A DNA stretch of 40,032 nucleotides, taken from NCBI GenBank assembly GCA_025353585.1, contig JANXOM010000272.1:1-40032 (forward strand). The letters are read 5' to 3'. The DNA is from Deltaproteobacteria bacterium (GTDB lineage: Bacteria; Myxococcota_A; Polyangia; Haliangiales; Haliangiaceae). Made by a program: the position numbers and the translations under genes. How positions within the stretch are numbered: position 1 is the stretch's first letter; the number at the start of each line of letters is the position of its first letter. The notes below the pieces were generated by a model. That model worked only from the letters and a program-made list of their open reading frames with translations. It made no database searches and was not told where the DNA came from. Shown here in pieces: positions 23,467 through 32,348 of this stretch.

Positions 23467-24900
23467 GTGAACGTGCTCTTCGTCGCGTCGGAGATGGCCC
23501 CGTTTGCCAAGACGGGTGGCCTCGCAGATGTGATGGCAGCGCTCCCGGCGTACCTGGCGCGCGCCGGTCACGATGTGCGCGTCGTGATCCCGCTGTACGA
23601 CAGCGTCGATACGAAGAAGCACACGTTCGAGTGGGTCATGGACCTCGAGGTCCCGCTCGGCCAGCACCGGTACCAGACGAAGATCTTCCGCGTCGGCACG
23701 GCGCCGCCGGTCTACTTTGTCCACTGCCCGGCGCTGTTCGCGCGCGGTCGCCTGTACACGAGCGATGGCGACGAGCACCGGCGCTTCCTGACGCTGAGCT
23801 ACGCCGCGCTCCTCCTCTGTCAGCGCCTGGACTTCGCGCCGGACATCGTCCACGCCCACGACTGGCAGACGGCGCTCCTGCCGATGATCATCAAGACCCT
23901 GTTCGCGCGCGACCGGCGCTTCGCGAACACGCGGTCGCTCCTGACGATCCACAACCTCATGTACCAGGGCTCGTTTCCGGCGGCCGTCGGCCCCGATACG
24001 AACCTGTCGTCGGTCGCGCACCTGTTCCATCAGGATCTTCTCTCCGCCGGCCGCGTGAACTTCCTGCTCCAAGGCATCCTCTATGCCGATGGCGTCAGCA
24101 CGGTCTCCCCGACCTACGCCCGCGAGATCCAGGGCCCCGAGCTCGGCGCCGGCATGGACGAGTACCTACGCGCGCGGAGCTCCACCGTCGTCGGCATCCT
24201 CAACGGCGTCGACTACGACGAGTGGTCCCCCGAGCGCGATCGCTTCATCCCGAACCGCTTCTCGGCGAGCGACCTGTCCGGCAAGGAAGCCAACAAGGAA
24301 GCCCTCCTCACCGCCCTCGGCCTGCCGTACCTCCCCGGCACGCCGGTGCTCGGCATCGTGTCGCGGCTCGTCGGACAGAAGGGCTTCTCGCTCCTCGGCG
24401 GCGTGATGCCGGACCTGCTGCGCCGCCACGGGTTCCAGCTCGTGGTCCTCGGCAGCGGCGAGCCCGCCCTCGAGGACATGTTCGCGCGGCTGCAGCGCGC
24501 GTTTCCGCGGCAGGTCTGCTTCTACAACGGGTTCAAGAATGACCTCGCCCACCTGATCGAGGCCGGGTCCGACATGTTCCTCATGCCGTCGCGCTACGAG
24601 CCGTGCGGCCTGAACCAGCTCTACTCGATGCGCTACGGCACCGTGCCGATCGTCCATCGCACCGGCGGCCTCGCCGACACGGTGCGGCAATGGGATCCGC
24701 GCACCGGCCGCGGCACCGGCTTCGCCTTCGAGCACCACGACGACGCCGGCCTCCGCTGGGCCGTCCAGGCCGCGCTCGCCACCTACCGGAACCCGGCCCA
24801 GTGGCGCCGGCTCATCGACAACGGGATGGCCGTCGACTTCTCCTGGAATGTGCAGGGAAAGCTCTACGAGCTGGTCTACAACCGCCTCACCGCATCATGA
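23467..24900 (+). CDS. glgA: Glycogen synthase (GT5)
   Basis: A 477-residue GT-B glycosyltransferase starting at GTG 23467. It has the ADP-glucose binding 'KTGGLADV' (15-22), 'IVHAHDWQTALLPM', 'LTIHNLMYQG', 'ADGVSTVSPTYAREI', 'GILNGVDYDEWSP', 'GIVSRLVGQKG' and 'MPSRYEPCGLNQLYSMRYGT' with the catalytic Glu region. It elongates alpha-1,4-glucan from ADP-glucose. Length and motifs are normal. Unusually it is not with glgB/C/P, but overlaps an ATP-grasp ligase gene by 4 bp (ATGA) and lies within a run of ligase and hydrolase genes. Confidence 0.92.
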   Translation: MNVLFVASEMAPFAKTGGLADVMAALPAYLARAGHDVRVVIPLYDSVDTKKHTFEWVMDLEVPLGQHRYQTKIFRVGTAPPVYFVHCPALFARGRLYTSDGDEHRRFLTLSYAALLLCQRLDFAPDIVHAHDWQTALLPMIIKTLFARDRRFANTRSLLTIHNLMYQGSFPAAVGPDTNLSSVAHLFHQDLLSAGRVNFLLQGILYADGVSTVSPTYAREIQGPELGAGMDEYLRARSSTVVGILNGVDYDEWSPERDRFIPNRFSASDLSGKEANKEALLTALGLPYLPGTPVLGIVSRLVGQKGFSLLGGVMPDLLRRHGFQLVVLGSGEPALEDMFARLQRAFPRQVCFYNGFKNDLAHLIEAGSDMFLMPSRYEPCGLNQLYSMRYGTVPIVHRTGGLADTVRQWDPRTGRGTGFAFEHHDDAGLRWAVQAALATYRNPAQWRRLIDNGMAVDFSWNVQGKLYELVYNRLTAS

Positions 24901-26120
24901 CCCACGTCGTCTTCATCGAGCCTCGCTTCCCGCCCAACCAGCGGCAGTTCGTGCGCGCCCTCGCCGAGATCGGGGCGACGGTCAGCGCCATCGGCGAAGG
25001 CTCGAAGGAGAGCCTCGACGAGGAGATGCGGCGCTACCTGACGCACTACGAGCCGATCGGCAACGTCACGAACCCGCAGCAGGTCCTCGACGCGGTGCGC
25101 TTCATCCAGCAGCACAAGCAGGTCGATCGCCTCGAGGCGACCGTCGAGGCCCACATCATGCCGGCCGCGCAGGCCCGCGAGGCGGCCGGGATCCCTGGCA
25201 CGTCCACGCGCACCGCGTTCCTGTGCCGCGACAAGCCCGCGATGAAGGAGGTCCTCCGCGCCGGCGGTGTGCCGTGCGCCGCGTCCGATGCCGTCAGCTC
25301 GCCGGCCGAGGCCTTCGCGTTCGCCGCGCGGATCGGTTACCCGCTGATCTTGAAGCCGCGCGATGGCGCCGGCGCCGCGGGGGCGACCCGCGTGGACAGC
25401 GACGCCGAGCTGGCCGAGGCCGTCCGCGCGCTCGGGCTCGAGCACGGCCGCAGCGCCGCGATCGAGGAGTTCATCGAGGGCCACGAGGGCTTCTTCGACA
25501 CGCTCACGCTCGGCGGCGAGGTCGTGCACGAGTTCGCCACGCACTACTATCCGAACGTCCTCGAGGCGATGCGCACGCGGTGGATCTCGCCGCAGTTCAT
25601 CGCGACGAACCGCATCGACCAGCCCGGCTACGCCGAGGTGAAGGCGATGGCGCAGAAGGTCGTCACGCTCCTCGGCATCGAGACCTCGGCGACCCACATG
25701 GAGTGGTTCTCGGGCCCCAAGGGCCTCAAGTTCTCCGAGATCGGCTGCCGCCCGCCCGGCGTGCGCGCGTGGGATCTCTACAACGTCGCGAACGACATGG
25801 ACCTGTATCGCGAGTGGGCGATGCTGATCGCGGCCGGCCGCCCGAGCCAGCGGCCGTCGCGCCGGATGTCCGCCGGCATCATCGCGCTCCGCCCCGATCG
25901 CGACGGCCACATCTCGCACTACGACGGCCTCGACATCATCCGCGAGCGCTTCGGCGCGTGGCTCATCGACTGGCACACGCCGCCCGCGGGCACGCCCACG
26001 CAGGGCGTGGAGGCCGGTTACATGGCGAACGCGTGGATCCGCCTGAAGCACCCCGACTACGACACGCTCCGCCACATGCTCGACGTTGTCGGGCAAGCCG
26101 TGAAGGTCCGAGCGCGGTAA
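24897..26120 (+). CDS. ATP-grasp ligase, paralogue 1
   Basis: A 407-residue ATP-grasp enzyme starting at ATG 24897 (ATGA overlap with glgA). The N-terminal Rossmann-like domain starts 'MTHVVFIEPRFPPNQRQFVR'. The ATP-grasp core is at about 115-310, with 'KPAMKEVLRAGGVPCA', 'GYPLILKPRDGAGAAGATRV' (lysine and Gly-rich loop), 'AIEEFIEGHEGFFDTL' and the metal-binding end 'THMEWFSG...KFSEIGCRPPG'. Such enzymes couple a carboxylate to an amine through an acyl phosphate. The substrate is unknown. It is clearly related to the genes at 32329-33546 and 33595-34809, sharing the THMEWF and EIGCRP motifs. Confidence 0.85.
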   Translation: MTHVVFIEPRFPPNQRQFVRALAEIGATVSAIGEGSKESLDEEMRRYLTHYEPIGNVTNPQQVLDAVRFIQQHKQVDRLEATVEAHIMPAAQAREAAGIPGTSTRTAFLCRDKPAMKEVLRAGGVPCAASDAVSSPAEAFAFAARIGYPLILKPRDGAGAAGATRVDSDAELAEAVRALGLEHGRSAAIEEFIEGHEGFFDTLTLGGEVVHEFATHYYPNVLEAMRTRWISPQFIATNRIDQPGYAEVKAMAQKVVTLLGIETSATHMEWFSGPKGLKFSEIGCRPPGVRAWDLYNVANDMDLYREWAMLIAAGRPSQRPSRRMSAGIIALRPDRDGHISHYDGLDIIRERFGAWLIDWHTPPAGTPTQGVEAGYMANAWIRLKHPDYDTLRHMLDVVGQAVKVRAR

Positions 26121-27115
26121 TGCCGGCGGCGCTGCCGATCCCCCATCCGACGATCGCGCTGCTCGGCCCGCAAGGCCCGGGGCCGGACGTCGCGGCCGTG
26201 CTCGCGGAGCTGAAGATCCGCGGCCGCGTGGGGCTCGTGCGCGCCGGCTTTCAGGAGCGCGAGGCCGAGGACGGGGCGATGGTCGCTTCGCTCGGCGTGC
26301 CGGCGGTCAACCTCTTGCTCCACGCGCGCGGCGTCGAGGTGTTCCGCGGCGACGCGGAGTTCACGACCGCCTACCAGGCGCGCCAGCAGCGGCTGCGCAA
26401 CATGCAGGCGCTCTACCGGATCCGCCTCGAGAAGACGGAGGAGGCCGAGCACGCGATCTCCGTGCGCTACGTCGATCCCGAGCTCCTCGCCCAGGAGGAG
26501 AAGGTCGCCGTCGATCAGTTCCGCTACCTCGACGTCGATCACATCGAGCGCTGCACCGCCGTGCGCGATGCGTTCGAGGCGAAGTGGACGCCGGGCCAGC
26601 GCCCGCTGATCGCGCGCCACCGGGCCGAGCTCGCGGCGCAGCTCGCGGAGTGCGAGGCGCTCGTCATCGCGGGCGGCCACGTGGCGTCGCTCATGAACCG
26701 CATGACCTTGTTCGACGTGCTGGCCCTCGCGGCGGGCAAGCCGATCATCGCGTGGTCCGCGGGCGCGATGATGCTCACGGATCGCGTGGTGCTGTTTCAC
26801 GACTACCCGCCGTACGGCTCGGACATCGCGCAGGTCCTCGACGCGGGCCTCGGCATCGCGCCCGGCATCGTGGTGTTGCCCGATCCGAAGCGTCGCCTGA
26901 AGATGGACGCGCGCGCGGGCATCCAGCGGTTCGCGCGGCGGATGGCGCCGGCCACGTGCGTCGCGATGGACCACGGCGCGCGCGTGATCTTCGAGCAGCG
27001 GAAGATCGTCCGCGCCCTCGGCACTCGCCTCACGACGCAGGGCGTGGTGGAGATGGGCTGGATCGGGACGCCGAGCCGCTTCAGCTCACCGACGCTGACC
27101 CGCATGAAGACATGA
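26120..27115 (+). CDS. Class-I-GATase-like / peptidase S51-type protein
   Basis: A 331-residue protein whose ATG overlaps the preceding TAA by one base. It has an alpha/beta fold of the S51 peptidase / cyanophycinase-like group: 'IALLGPQ' at the start, 'ALVIAGGHVASLMNRM' (about 180-195), and the nucleophile strand 'IIAWSAGAMMLTDRV' with Ser213 in place of the GATase Cys. Residues about 80-175 form a charged helical insertion not seen in short S51 peptidases. Family members cleave isopeptide or Asp-peptide bonds. In this run it could process the product of the ligases. Substrate unknown. Confidence 0.72.
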   Translation: MPAALPIPHPTIALLGPQGPGPDVAAVLAELKIRGRVGLVRAGFQEREAEDGAMVASLGVPAVNLLLHARGVEVFRGDAEFTTAYQARQQRLRNMQALYRIRLEKTEEAEHAISVRYVDPELLAQEEKVAVDQFRYLDVDHIERCTAVRDAFEAKWTPGQRPLIARHRAELAAQLAECEALVIAGGHVASLMNRMTLFDVLALAAGKPIIAWSAGAMMLTDRVVLFHDYPPYGSDIAQVLDAGLGIAPGIVVLPDPKRRLKMDARAGIQRFARRMAPATCVAMDHGARVIFEQRKIVRALGTRLTTQGVVEMGWIGTPSRFSSPTLTRMKT

Positions 27116-27119
27116 AGAC

Positions 27120-28250
27120 ATGAGCCGCATCTCGAGCTTCCTCGCCGGGCCGCACACGCCGCAGGCCGCCGACGCGTTCATGGCCGCGGGCGGCTTCCCG
27201 ATCGTCGAGGACAGCACCATCACGTTCGTCTGGCGGGGCGACGCCGAGGCCGTCCACCTCAAGCACTGGGTGTTCGGCCTGCCGTCGTCGCAGCAGCTCG
27301 CGCGCGTGGACGGCACCAACGTCTGGTACCTGACGATGCAGCTGCCGCCAGGCTCGCGCGTCGAGTACAAGCTCGAGATCGTCCGGGGCGGGCACGGCGA
27401 GTGGACGCAGGACCCGCTGAACAACGCGATCGCCCGCGACCCGTTCGGCGGCAACTCGGTCGCGCACGGCACCGGGTACTCGGTGCCCGACTGGATCTAT
27501 CCGGATCCGTCGGCGGCGAAGGGCCACCTGGACGAGATCTGGATCGACTCGAACACGTTCGGCCGCCGCGGCTTCGGCCTCTACATCCCGTCGCGCTTCC
27601 AGCGCACGCGGCAGTACCCGCTCCTGCTCGTCCACGACGGCCACGACTATCTGCGCTACGCGTCGATGGGCACCGTGCTCGATAACCTGATCGATCGGCT
27701 CGAGCTCGCCGACACGATCGTCGTGTTCACGAGCTCGCCGAACCGGCTCAAGGAATACGCCGACGATCCGAACCACGCGAAGTTCCTCACCGAGGAGCTC
27801 GTCCCGTACGTCGAGCGCCTGTTCCCGCTCGACGCGCACCCGCAGGGCCGCTGCATCATGGGCGCGAGCTTCGGCGCGGTCGCGGCGCTGTCGACGGCGT
27901 ATCGCTACCCCGGCTTCTACGGCCGCCTGCTGCTGCAGTCCGGCTCGTTCGCGTTCACCGACATCGGCGATCGCAACCACCGCGGCCCGCTGTTCGATCC
28001 CGTGGTGGCGTTCATGAACAAGTTCCGCGCCGAGCCGGCCGTGTTCAGCGAGCGCGTGTTCGTCAGCGTCGGCACGTACGAGTCCTTGATCTACGAGAAC
28101 CGCTCGCTGCAGCCGCTCCTGCAGTCGACAGGGATGGATGTCCGCTACGTCGAGGCCCGCGACGGCCACAACTGGGAGAACTGGCGCGATCGGCTCCGCG
28201 AGGGGTTGTCGTGGCTGATGCCCGGTCCGTTTCTTCACGTCTACGAATAG
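27120..28250 (+). CDS. Esterase with N-terminal E-set domain (Fes/esterase D type)
   Basis: A 376-residue protein. Residues about 30-95 are an immunoglobulin-like E-set ('TITFVWRGDAEAVHLKHWVF', 'PPGSRVEYKLEI'), as in enterochelin esterases and glycogen-related enzymes. Residues about 140-376 form an esterase D/antigen 85-like alpha/beta hydrolase with the elbow 'MGASFG' (Ser250) and a late His in 'DGHNWENWR'. There is no signal peptide, so it appears cytoplasmic. The start is ATG 27120, after a short ATGAAGAC tandem at the end of the previous gene. It probably cleaves an ester or amide of the pathway product. Confidence 0.82.
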   Translation: MSRISSFLAGPHTPQAADAFMAAGGFPIVEDSTITFVWRGDAEAVHLKHWVFGLPSSQQLARVDGTNVWYLTMQLPPGSRVEYKLEIVRGGHGEWTQDPLNNAIARDPFGGNSVAHGTGYSVPDWIYPDPSAAKGHLDEIWIDSNTFGRRGFGLYIPSRFQRTRQYPLLLVHDGHDYLRYASMGTVLDNLIDRLELADTIVVFTSSPNRLKEYADDPNHAKFLTEELVPYVERLFPLDAHPQGRCIMGASFGAVAALSTAYRYPGFYGRLLLQSGSFAFTDIGDRNHRGPLFDPVVAFMNKFRAEPAVFSERVFVSVGTYESLIYENRSLQPLLQSTGMDVRYVEARDGHNWENWRDRLREGLSWLMPGPFLHVYE

Positions 28251-28261
28251 GAGCCCGCAAG

Positions 28262-29515
28262 ATGGCCACTGTCACACGCAAGATCGGGTTGTCCCTCGGC
28301 GCGGATATCTGCTGGCCGATCTGCTACGAGAACATCCTCGAGCACCTGAAGCTCGCGGTCCCGTGGCAGGGCGACACCGTCGGGATCGAGGTCGAGCGCG
28401 TCACGATCGAGCCGTTCGATCTGCGGCAGCCGTGCAAGTACGACGTGGTCCTCGACCGCCTGACGCACTGGTATCACACGAGCCGCGAGTGGATCAAAAA
28501 GTCCATCGTGATGGACGGCCTCTACGTCCTCAACAACCCGTGGGCCGTGCAGTCGATGGAGAAGCACACGTCGTACGCGGCGATGATGCACCTCGGCATG
28601 CCCATCCCCGAGACATGGATGGTGCCGCCGAAGGCGTACGACGTGACGCCGGACCACGCGCCGACGCTCAAGAAGTACGCGAAGCTGTTCGACCTCGGCA
28701 CCGTCGGCAACCGCATCGGCTATCCGCTCTTCATGAAGCCGTACGACGGCGGCGGCTGGCGCGCGGTCAGCCGCATCGGCGACGAGGCCACGCTCCGCAA
28801 GAAGTACGAGGAGAGCGGCAAGACGGTCATGCACCTGCAGGCCGCCGTGAACCCGTTCGACAGCTTCGTGCGCTGCATCGGCCTCGGCCCGCAGACGCAC
28901 CTCGTCAAGTACGACCCCGACGCGCCGCTGCACGATCGCTACACGCAGGCCACGAACTTCGTCAGCGAGGACGAGGCGACGCTCCTGCGCGACACGTGCC
29001 TGACGATCAACGCGTTCTTCGGCTGGGACTTCAACTCCTGCGAGTCGCTGCGAAAAGACGGCACCTGGTACCCGATCGACTTCGCGAACCCGTGCCCGGA
29101 CTCGCAGGTCACGTCGCTGCATCGCCACTTCCCGTGGATGGTGAAGGCGAACCTCAAGTGGTCGATCTTCTGCGCCGTCACGAAGAAGCCGTTCCGCAAG
29201 AACCTCGACTGGGAGCCGTTCTACAAGATCGCGGCCGAGCGCGACCGGCCGTACCGCGAGAAGCTATCGGCGTACGCGGCCGTGGCCGCGGAGCGCTTCG
29301 AGACGGCGCGCTTCGAGGCGTTCTGCGCCACCCACCTCGCCCACCTCGACGAGGTCGCGTGGGAGTTCTTCGGCACGCAGACGGCGAAGTCCGCGTTCCG
29401 CGACAAGGTCACGGCGCTCTACCCCAAGCACGAGGTCGAGCAGTTCACGGAGCTGTTCTGGAACCGCGTGCAGGCGTGGCGCGCGGACGAGCGTGGTGCG
29501 AAGGTGGGCGCCTGA
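28262..29515 (+). CDS. ATP-grasp ligase, divergent type
   Basis: A 417-residue protein starting at ATG 28262 with AGGAG 8 nt upstream. It resembles RimK-like ATP-grasp enzymes: N-terminal 'MATVTRKIGLSLGADICWPI', 'YDVVLDRLTHWYHTSREWIK', 'QSMEKHTSYAAMMHLGMPIP', the ATP-binding 'GYPLFMKPYDGGGWRAVSRI' with Lys, and the metal-binding 'WYPIDFANPCPDSQ'. It differs clearly from the other three ATP-grasp proteins of the region (no THMEWF motif). The C-terminal ~100 residues are helical. It should form an amide or peptide bond; donor and acceptor are unknown. Confidence 0.8.
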   Translation: MATVTRKIGLSLGADICWPICYENILEHLKLAVPWQGDTVGIEVERVTIEPFDLRQPCKYDVVLDRLTHWYHTSREWIKKSIVMDGLYVLNNPWAVQSMEKHTSYAAMMHLGMPIPETWMVPPKAYDVTPDHAPTLKKYAKLFDLGTVGNRIGYPLFMKPYDGGGWRAVSRIGDEATLRKKYEESGKTVMHLQAAVNPFDSFVRCIGLGPQTHLVKYDPDAPLHDRYTQATNFVSEDEATLLRDTCLTINAFFGWDFNSCESLRKDGTWYPIDFANPCPDSQVTSLHRHFPWMVKANLKWSIFCAVTKKPFRKNLDWEPFYKIAAERDRPYREKLSAYAAVAAERFETARFEAFCATHLAHLDEVAWEFFGTQTAKSAFRDKVTALYPKHEVEQFTELFWNRVQAWRADERGAKVGA

Positions 29516-30279
29516 TGGCGGCCATCCGCGCAGACAAGACCGTCGCGCGCTGGCGCAGCGAGCGGCTCGAGCGCGACGTCACGCTCGTGCGCTGGGGGAC
29601 GTTCGGCCGGCCCGTGCTGCTGTTCCCGACGGCGGGCGGCGATGCGGAGGAGATCGAGCGCTTCCACATGATCGCCGTGCTCGGGCCGCTGCTCGACGCG
29701 GGCAAGATCAAGATCTACTCGTGCGACAGCGTGGCCGGCAAGGCGCTCGTCTCGCGCGAAGGGAACCCGCGCCACCAGATGTGGTTGCAGAACCAGTTCC
29801 ACCACTACGTGCGGCACGAGGTCGTGCCGGCCGTGCGCGCGGACTGCAAGGCGCCCGACATCGAGCTGTGGGCGGCGGGCGCGTCGATCGGCGCGTTCCA
29901 CGCCGCGGCCGTGGTCTGCCGGTTCCCGGACGTGTTCGCGCGCGCGCTCGCGATGAGCGGGACGTACGACCTGCGCCGCTTCTACGACGTGCAGAACAAC
30001 GAGTTCACGGACGAGTTCTGGGTGAGCTCGCCGCTGCACTTCGTCCCGCATCTCGAGGGGCGGCACCTCGAGATTCTGCGCACGCGCTTCATCCAGTTCT
30101 CCTCGGGCGAGGGCAAGGCCGAGGCGCTGTGGGAGTCGTGGGCGATGGCGAACGCGCTCGGCGGCAAGGGCGTGCCGAACAAGGTCGATAGCTGGGGCCC
30201 GGAGTGGGCCCATGATTGGATCACGTGGCGCAAGATGCTGCCGCAGATCCTGGACGAGTGGACTCGGGGAGCAATTTGA
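29515..30279 (+). CDS. Second esterase of the run
   Basis: A 254-residue alpha/beta hydrolase of the esterase D/putative esterase family. ATG 29515 overlaps the preceding TGA by one base. It has 'GRPVLLFPTAGGDAEEIERF' for the oxyanion region, the elbow 'AAGASIGAFHA' (Ser124) and a C-terminal 'WGPEWAHDWITWR' with the likely catalytic His. It is cytoplasmic. It lies 2 bp before the GCS2-CBS gene. It is much shorter than the first esterase and lacks the E-set. Confidence 0.82.
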   Translation: MAAIRADKTVARWRSERLERDVTLVRWGTFGRPVLLFPTAGGDAEEIERFHMIAVLGPLLDAGKIKIYSCDSVAGKALVSREGNPRHQMWLQNQFHHYVRHEVVPAVRADCKAPDIELWAAGASIGAFHAAAVVCRFPDVFARALAMSGTYDLRRFYDVQNNEFTDEFWVSSPLHFVPHLEGRHLEILRTRFIQFSSGEGKAEALWESWAMANALGGKGVPNKVDSWGPEWAHDWITWRKMLPQILDEWTRGAI

Positions 30280-30281
30280 CA

Positions 30282-32348
30282 ATGAGCTCGACCACGACAC
30301 GAGAGCACAAGGAAGTCGACGGCAAGCTCGAGGGCGAGCGCCAGCGCGAGTTCATGAGCGCGATCCTCGACGACATCCGTGCCGTCGAATACATGATCGA
30401 GAACAAGCTGTTCGAGACCGGCGTCCGCCGGATCGGCGCCGAGCAGGAGATGTTCCTGATCGACGAGACGTGGGGGCCCGCGCGCGGCGTCCTGCGCGTC
30501 CTCGAGCAGCTCAAGCACGCGAGCCACTACACGACGGAGCTCGGGCAGTTCCAGCTCGAGGCGAACTGCGACCCGCAGCTCCTCGGCGGCGACGGCCTGA
30601 CGAAGATGCACGTGCAGCTCGACGATCTCGTCGACCGGGCGCGCGCGGCGGCGAAGGAGATCGGGATGGGGGTGGTGCTGATGGGCATCCTCCCGACGAT
30701 GCGCAAGAGCGACCTCGGCCTCGACAACATGGTCCCGAGCGCGCGCTACATGCAGCTCAACAAGATCATCACGGCGATGCGCGGCGGCAAGTTCGAGTTC
30801 TCCATCAAGGGCCTCGACGAGCTGATCATCGACCACGACTCCGTGATGCTCGAGGCGTGTAACTCGAGCTTCCAGGTCCACCTGCAGGTCGATCCGGACG
30901 AGTTCCCGCGCTTCTACAACCTGTCGCAGGTGCTCGCGGGCCCGCTGATGGCGATCAGCTCGAACTCGCCGATCGTGTTCGGCCGCCGGCTGTGGGCGGA
31001 GACGCGGATCGCGCTGTTCCGCCAGGCCGTCGACGACCGCAACCGCAAGAACCACTTCCGCGAGACCGAGGCGCGCGTGAACTTCGGCACGCGCTACGTG
31101 CGGAAGAGCGTCGTCGAGATCTTCAAGGAGGACGTCACGCGGTTCCGCGCCCTGGTCGGCACCGACCTCGACGAGGATCCGATGGCCGTGCTCGCGCGGG
31201 GCGAGATCCCGCAGCTCAAGGCCCTGCGGCTCCACAACGGCACGATCTACCGCTGGAACCGCGCCTGCTACGGCTTCACCGACGGCAAGCCGCACCTCCG
31301 CATCGAGAACCGGATCATGCCGGCCGGGCCGAGCACGATCGACGAGGTCGCGAACGCGGCGTTCTGGACCGGCCTCATGGTCGAGATGGGCGCGCGCGAG
31401 GAAGACGTCACGCGTCGGATCGACTTCGATCAGGCGGCGGCGAACTTCTACACGGCGGCGCGCGAGGGCATCGGCTCGCACTTCGAGTGGCTCGACGGCG
31501 AGGAGATCACGGCGCGCACGCTCGTGCTCGACCGCCTGCTGCCGCTCGCCGAGGCGGGCCTCCGGCGGCAGAAGATCAACGAGCCGGACATCACGAAGTA
31601 CCTCGGCGTCGTCGAGGAGCGCGTGCGCAGCGCCCGCACGGGTGCGCGCTGGCAGCTGTCGTCGTGGAACTCGCTGCGCGATCGGTCGAGCCCGGCCGAG
31701 CGCGCGAACGCGCTGGTCGCGGCGACGGCGGCGCGGCAGGAGACCGGGCGCCCGGTCGCGAAGTGGGAGCGCGCGCGGCTCGACGAGGCCAAGGTGACCG
31801 AGACGAACTATCTGCGCGTCGACCAGTACATGACGACCGACCTGTTCACCGTCCAGCAGGACGACGCGATCGAGATGGTCGCGAACTTGATGATCTGGGA
31901 GCGGATCCGGCACGTGCCCGTGGAGGACGCGGACCACCGGCTCGTCGGCGTGATCACGCACCGCGCGGTGCTGCGGTTCCTCATGAGCGGCGGCTCGGTG
32001 CGGCGGACGCCGGTGGCGGAGATCATGAAGCGCGACGTGGTGACGGTCGGGCCGGAGACGGCGACGATCGACGCGCTGCGCATGATGCGGAAGCTGCGCG
32101 TCGGGTGCCTGCCGGTGCTCCACCACGACCGCCTCGTCGGCATCGTGACCGAGGAGGACTTCATGGACATCGCGTCGAAGATGCTCGAGGACCAGCTCGG
32201 CCCCGAGGACGGCGCGCACGGGATCATCAGCGACGGCGACATCGCGGTGCTGCCGCCCATCCCGAAGACGCCGGGGAAGCCGGATGCGCCGGCGGATCTG
32301 GCGCCGGTGGCCGCGGCGCCGGCGCCCGCTACTCCGCGTAAAGCGTGA
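30282..32348 (+). CDS. GCS2-type carboxylate-amine ligase fused to two CBS domains
   Basis: A 688-residue protein starting at ATG 30282. Residues about 40-490 form a glutamate-cysteine-ligase-2-like domain: 'RRIGAEQEMFLID' (metal/substrate Glu), 'FQLEANCDPQ', 'SSFQVHLQVDPDEF', 'AISSNSPIVFGRRLWAETRI' and 'HLRIENRIMPAGPS'. Residues about 513-640 form a CBS pair ('YMTTDLFTVQQDDAIEMV...HVPVED', 'IMKRDVVTVGPETATI...CLPVLHHDRLVGIVTEEDF'). The tail is Pro/Ala-rich. The ligase would join an amine to a glutamate-like carboxylate. CBS pairs bind adenine nucleotides, which implies energy-state control. The last 20 bp overlap the end of a convergent ATP-grasp gene. Confidence 0.88.
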   Translation: MSSTTTREHKEVDGKLEGERQREFMSAILDDIRAVEYMIENKLFETGVRRIGAEQEMFLIDETWGPARGVLRVLEQLKHASHYTTELGQFQLEANCDPQLLGGDGLTKMHVQLDDLVDRARAAAKEIGMGVVLMGILPTMRKSDLGLDNMVPSARYMQLNKIITAMRGGKFEFSIKGLDELIIDHDSVMLEACNSSFQVHLQVDPDEFPRFYNLSQVLAGPLMAISSNSPIVFGRRLWAETRIALFRQAVDDRNRKNHFRETEARVNFGTRYVRKSVVEIFKEDVTRFRALVGTDLDEDPMAVLARGEIPQLKALRLHNGTIYRWNRACYGFTDGKPHLRIENRIMPAGPSTIDEVANAAFWTGLMVEMGAREEDVTRRIDFDQAAANFYTAAREGIGSHFEWLDGEEITARTLVLDRLLPLAEAGLRRQKINEPDITKYLGVVEERVRSARTGARWQLSSWNSLRDRSSPAERANALVAATAARQETGRPVAKWERARLDEAKVTETNYLRVDQYMTTDLFTVQQDDAIEMVANLMIWERIRHVPVEDADHRLVGVITHRAVLRFLMSGGSVRRTPVAEIMKRDVVTVGPETATIDALRMMRKLRVGCLPVLHHDRLVGIVTEEDFMDIASKMLEDQLGPEDGAHGIISDGDIAVLPPIPKTPGKPDAPADLAPVAAAPAPATPRKA

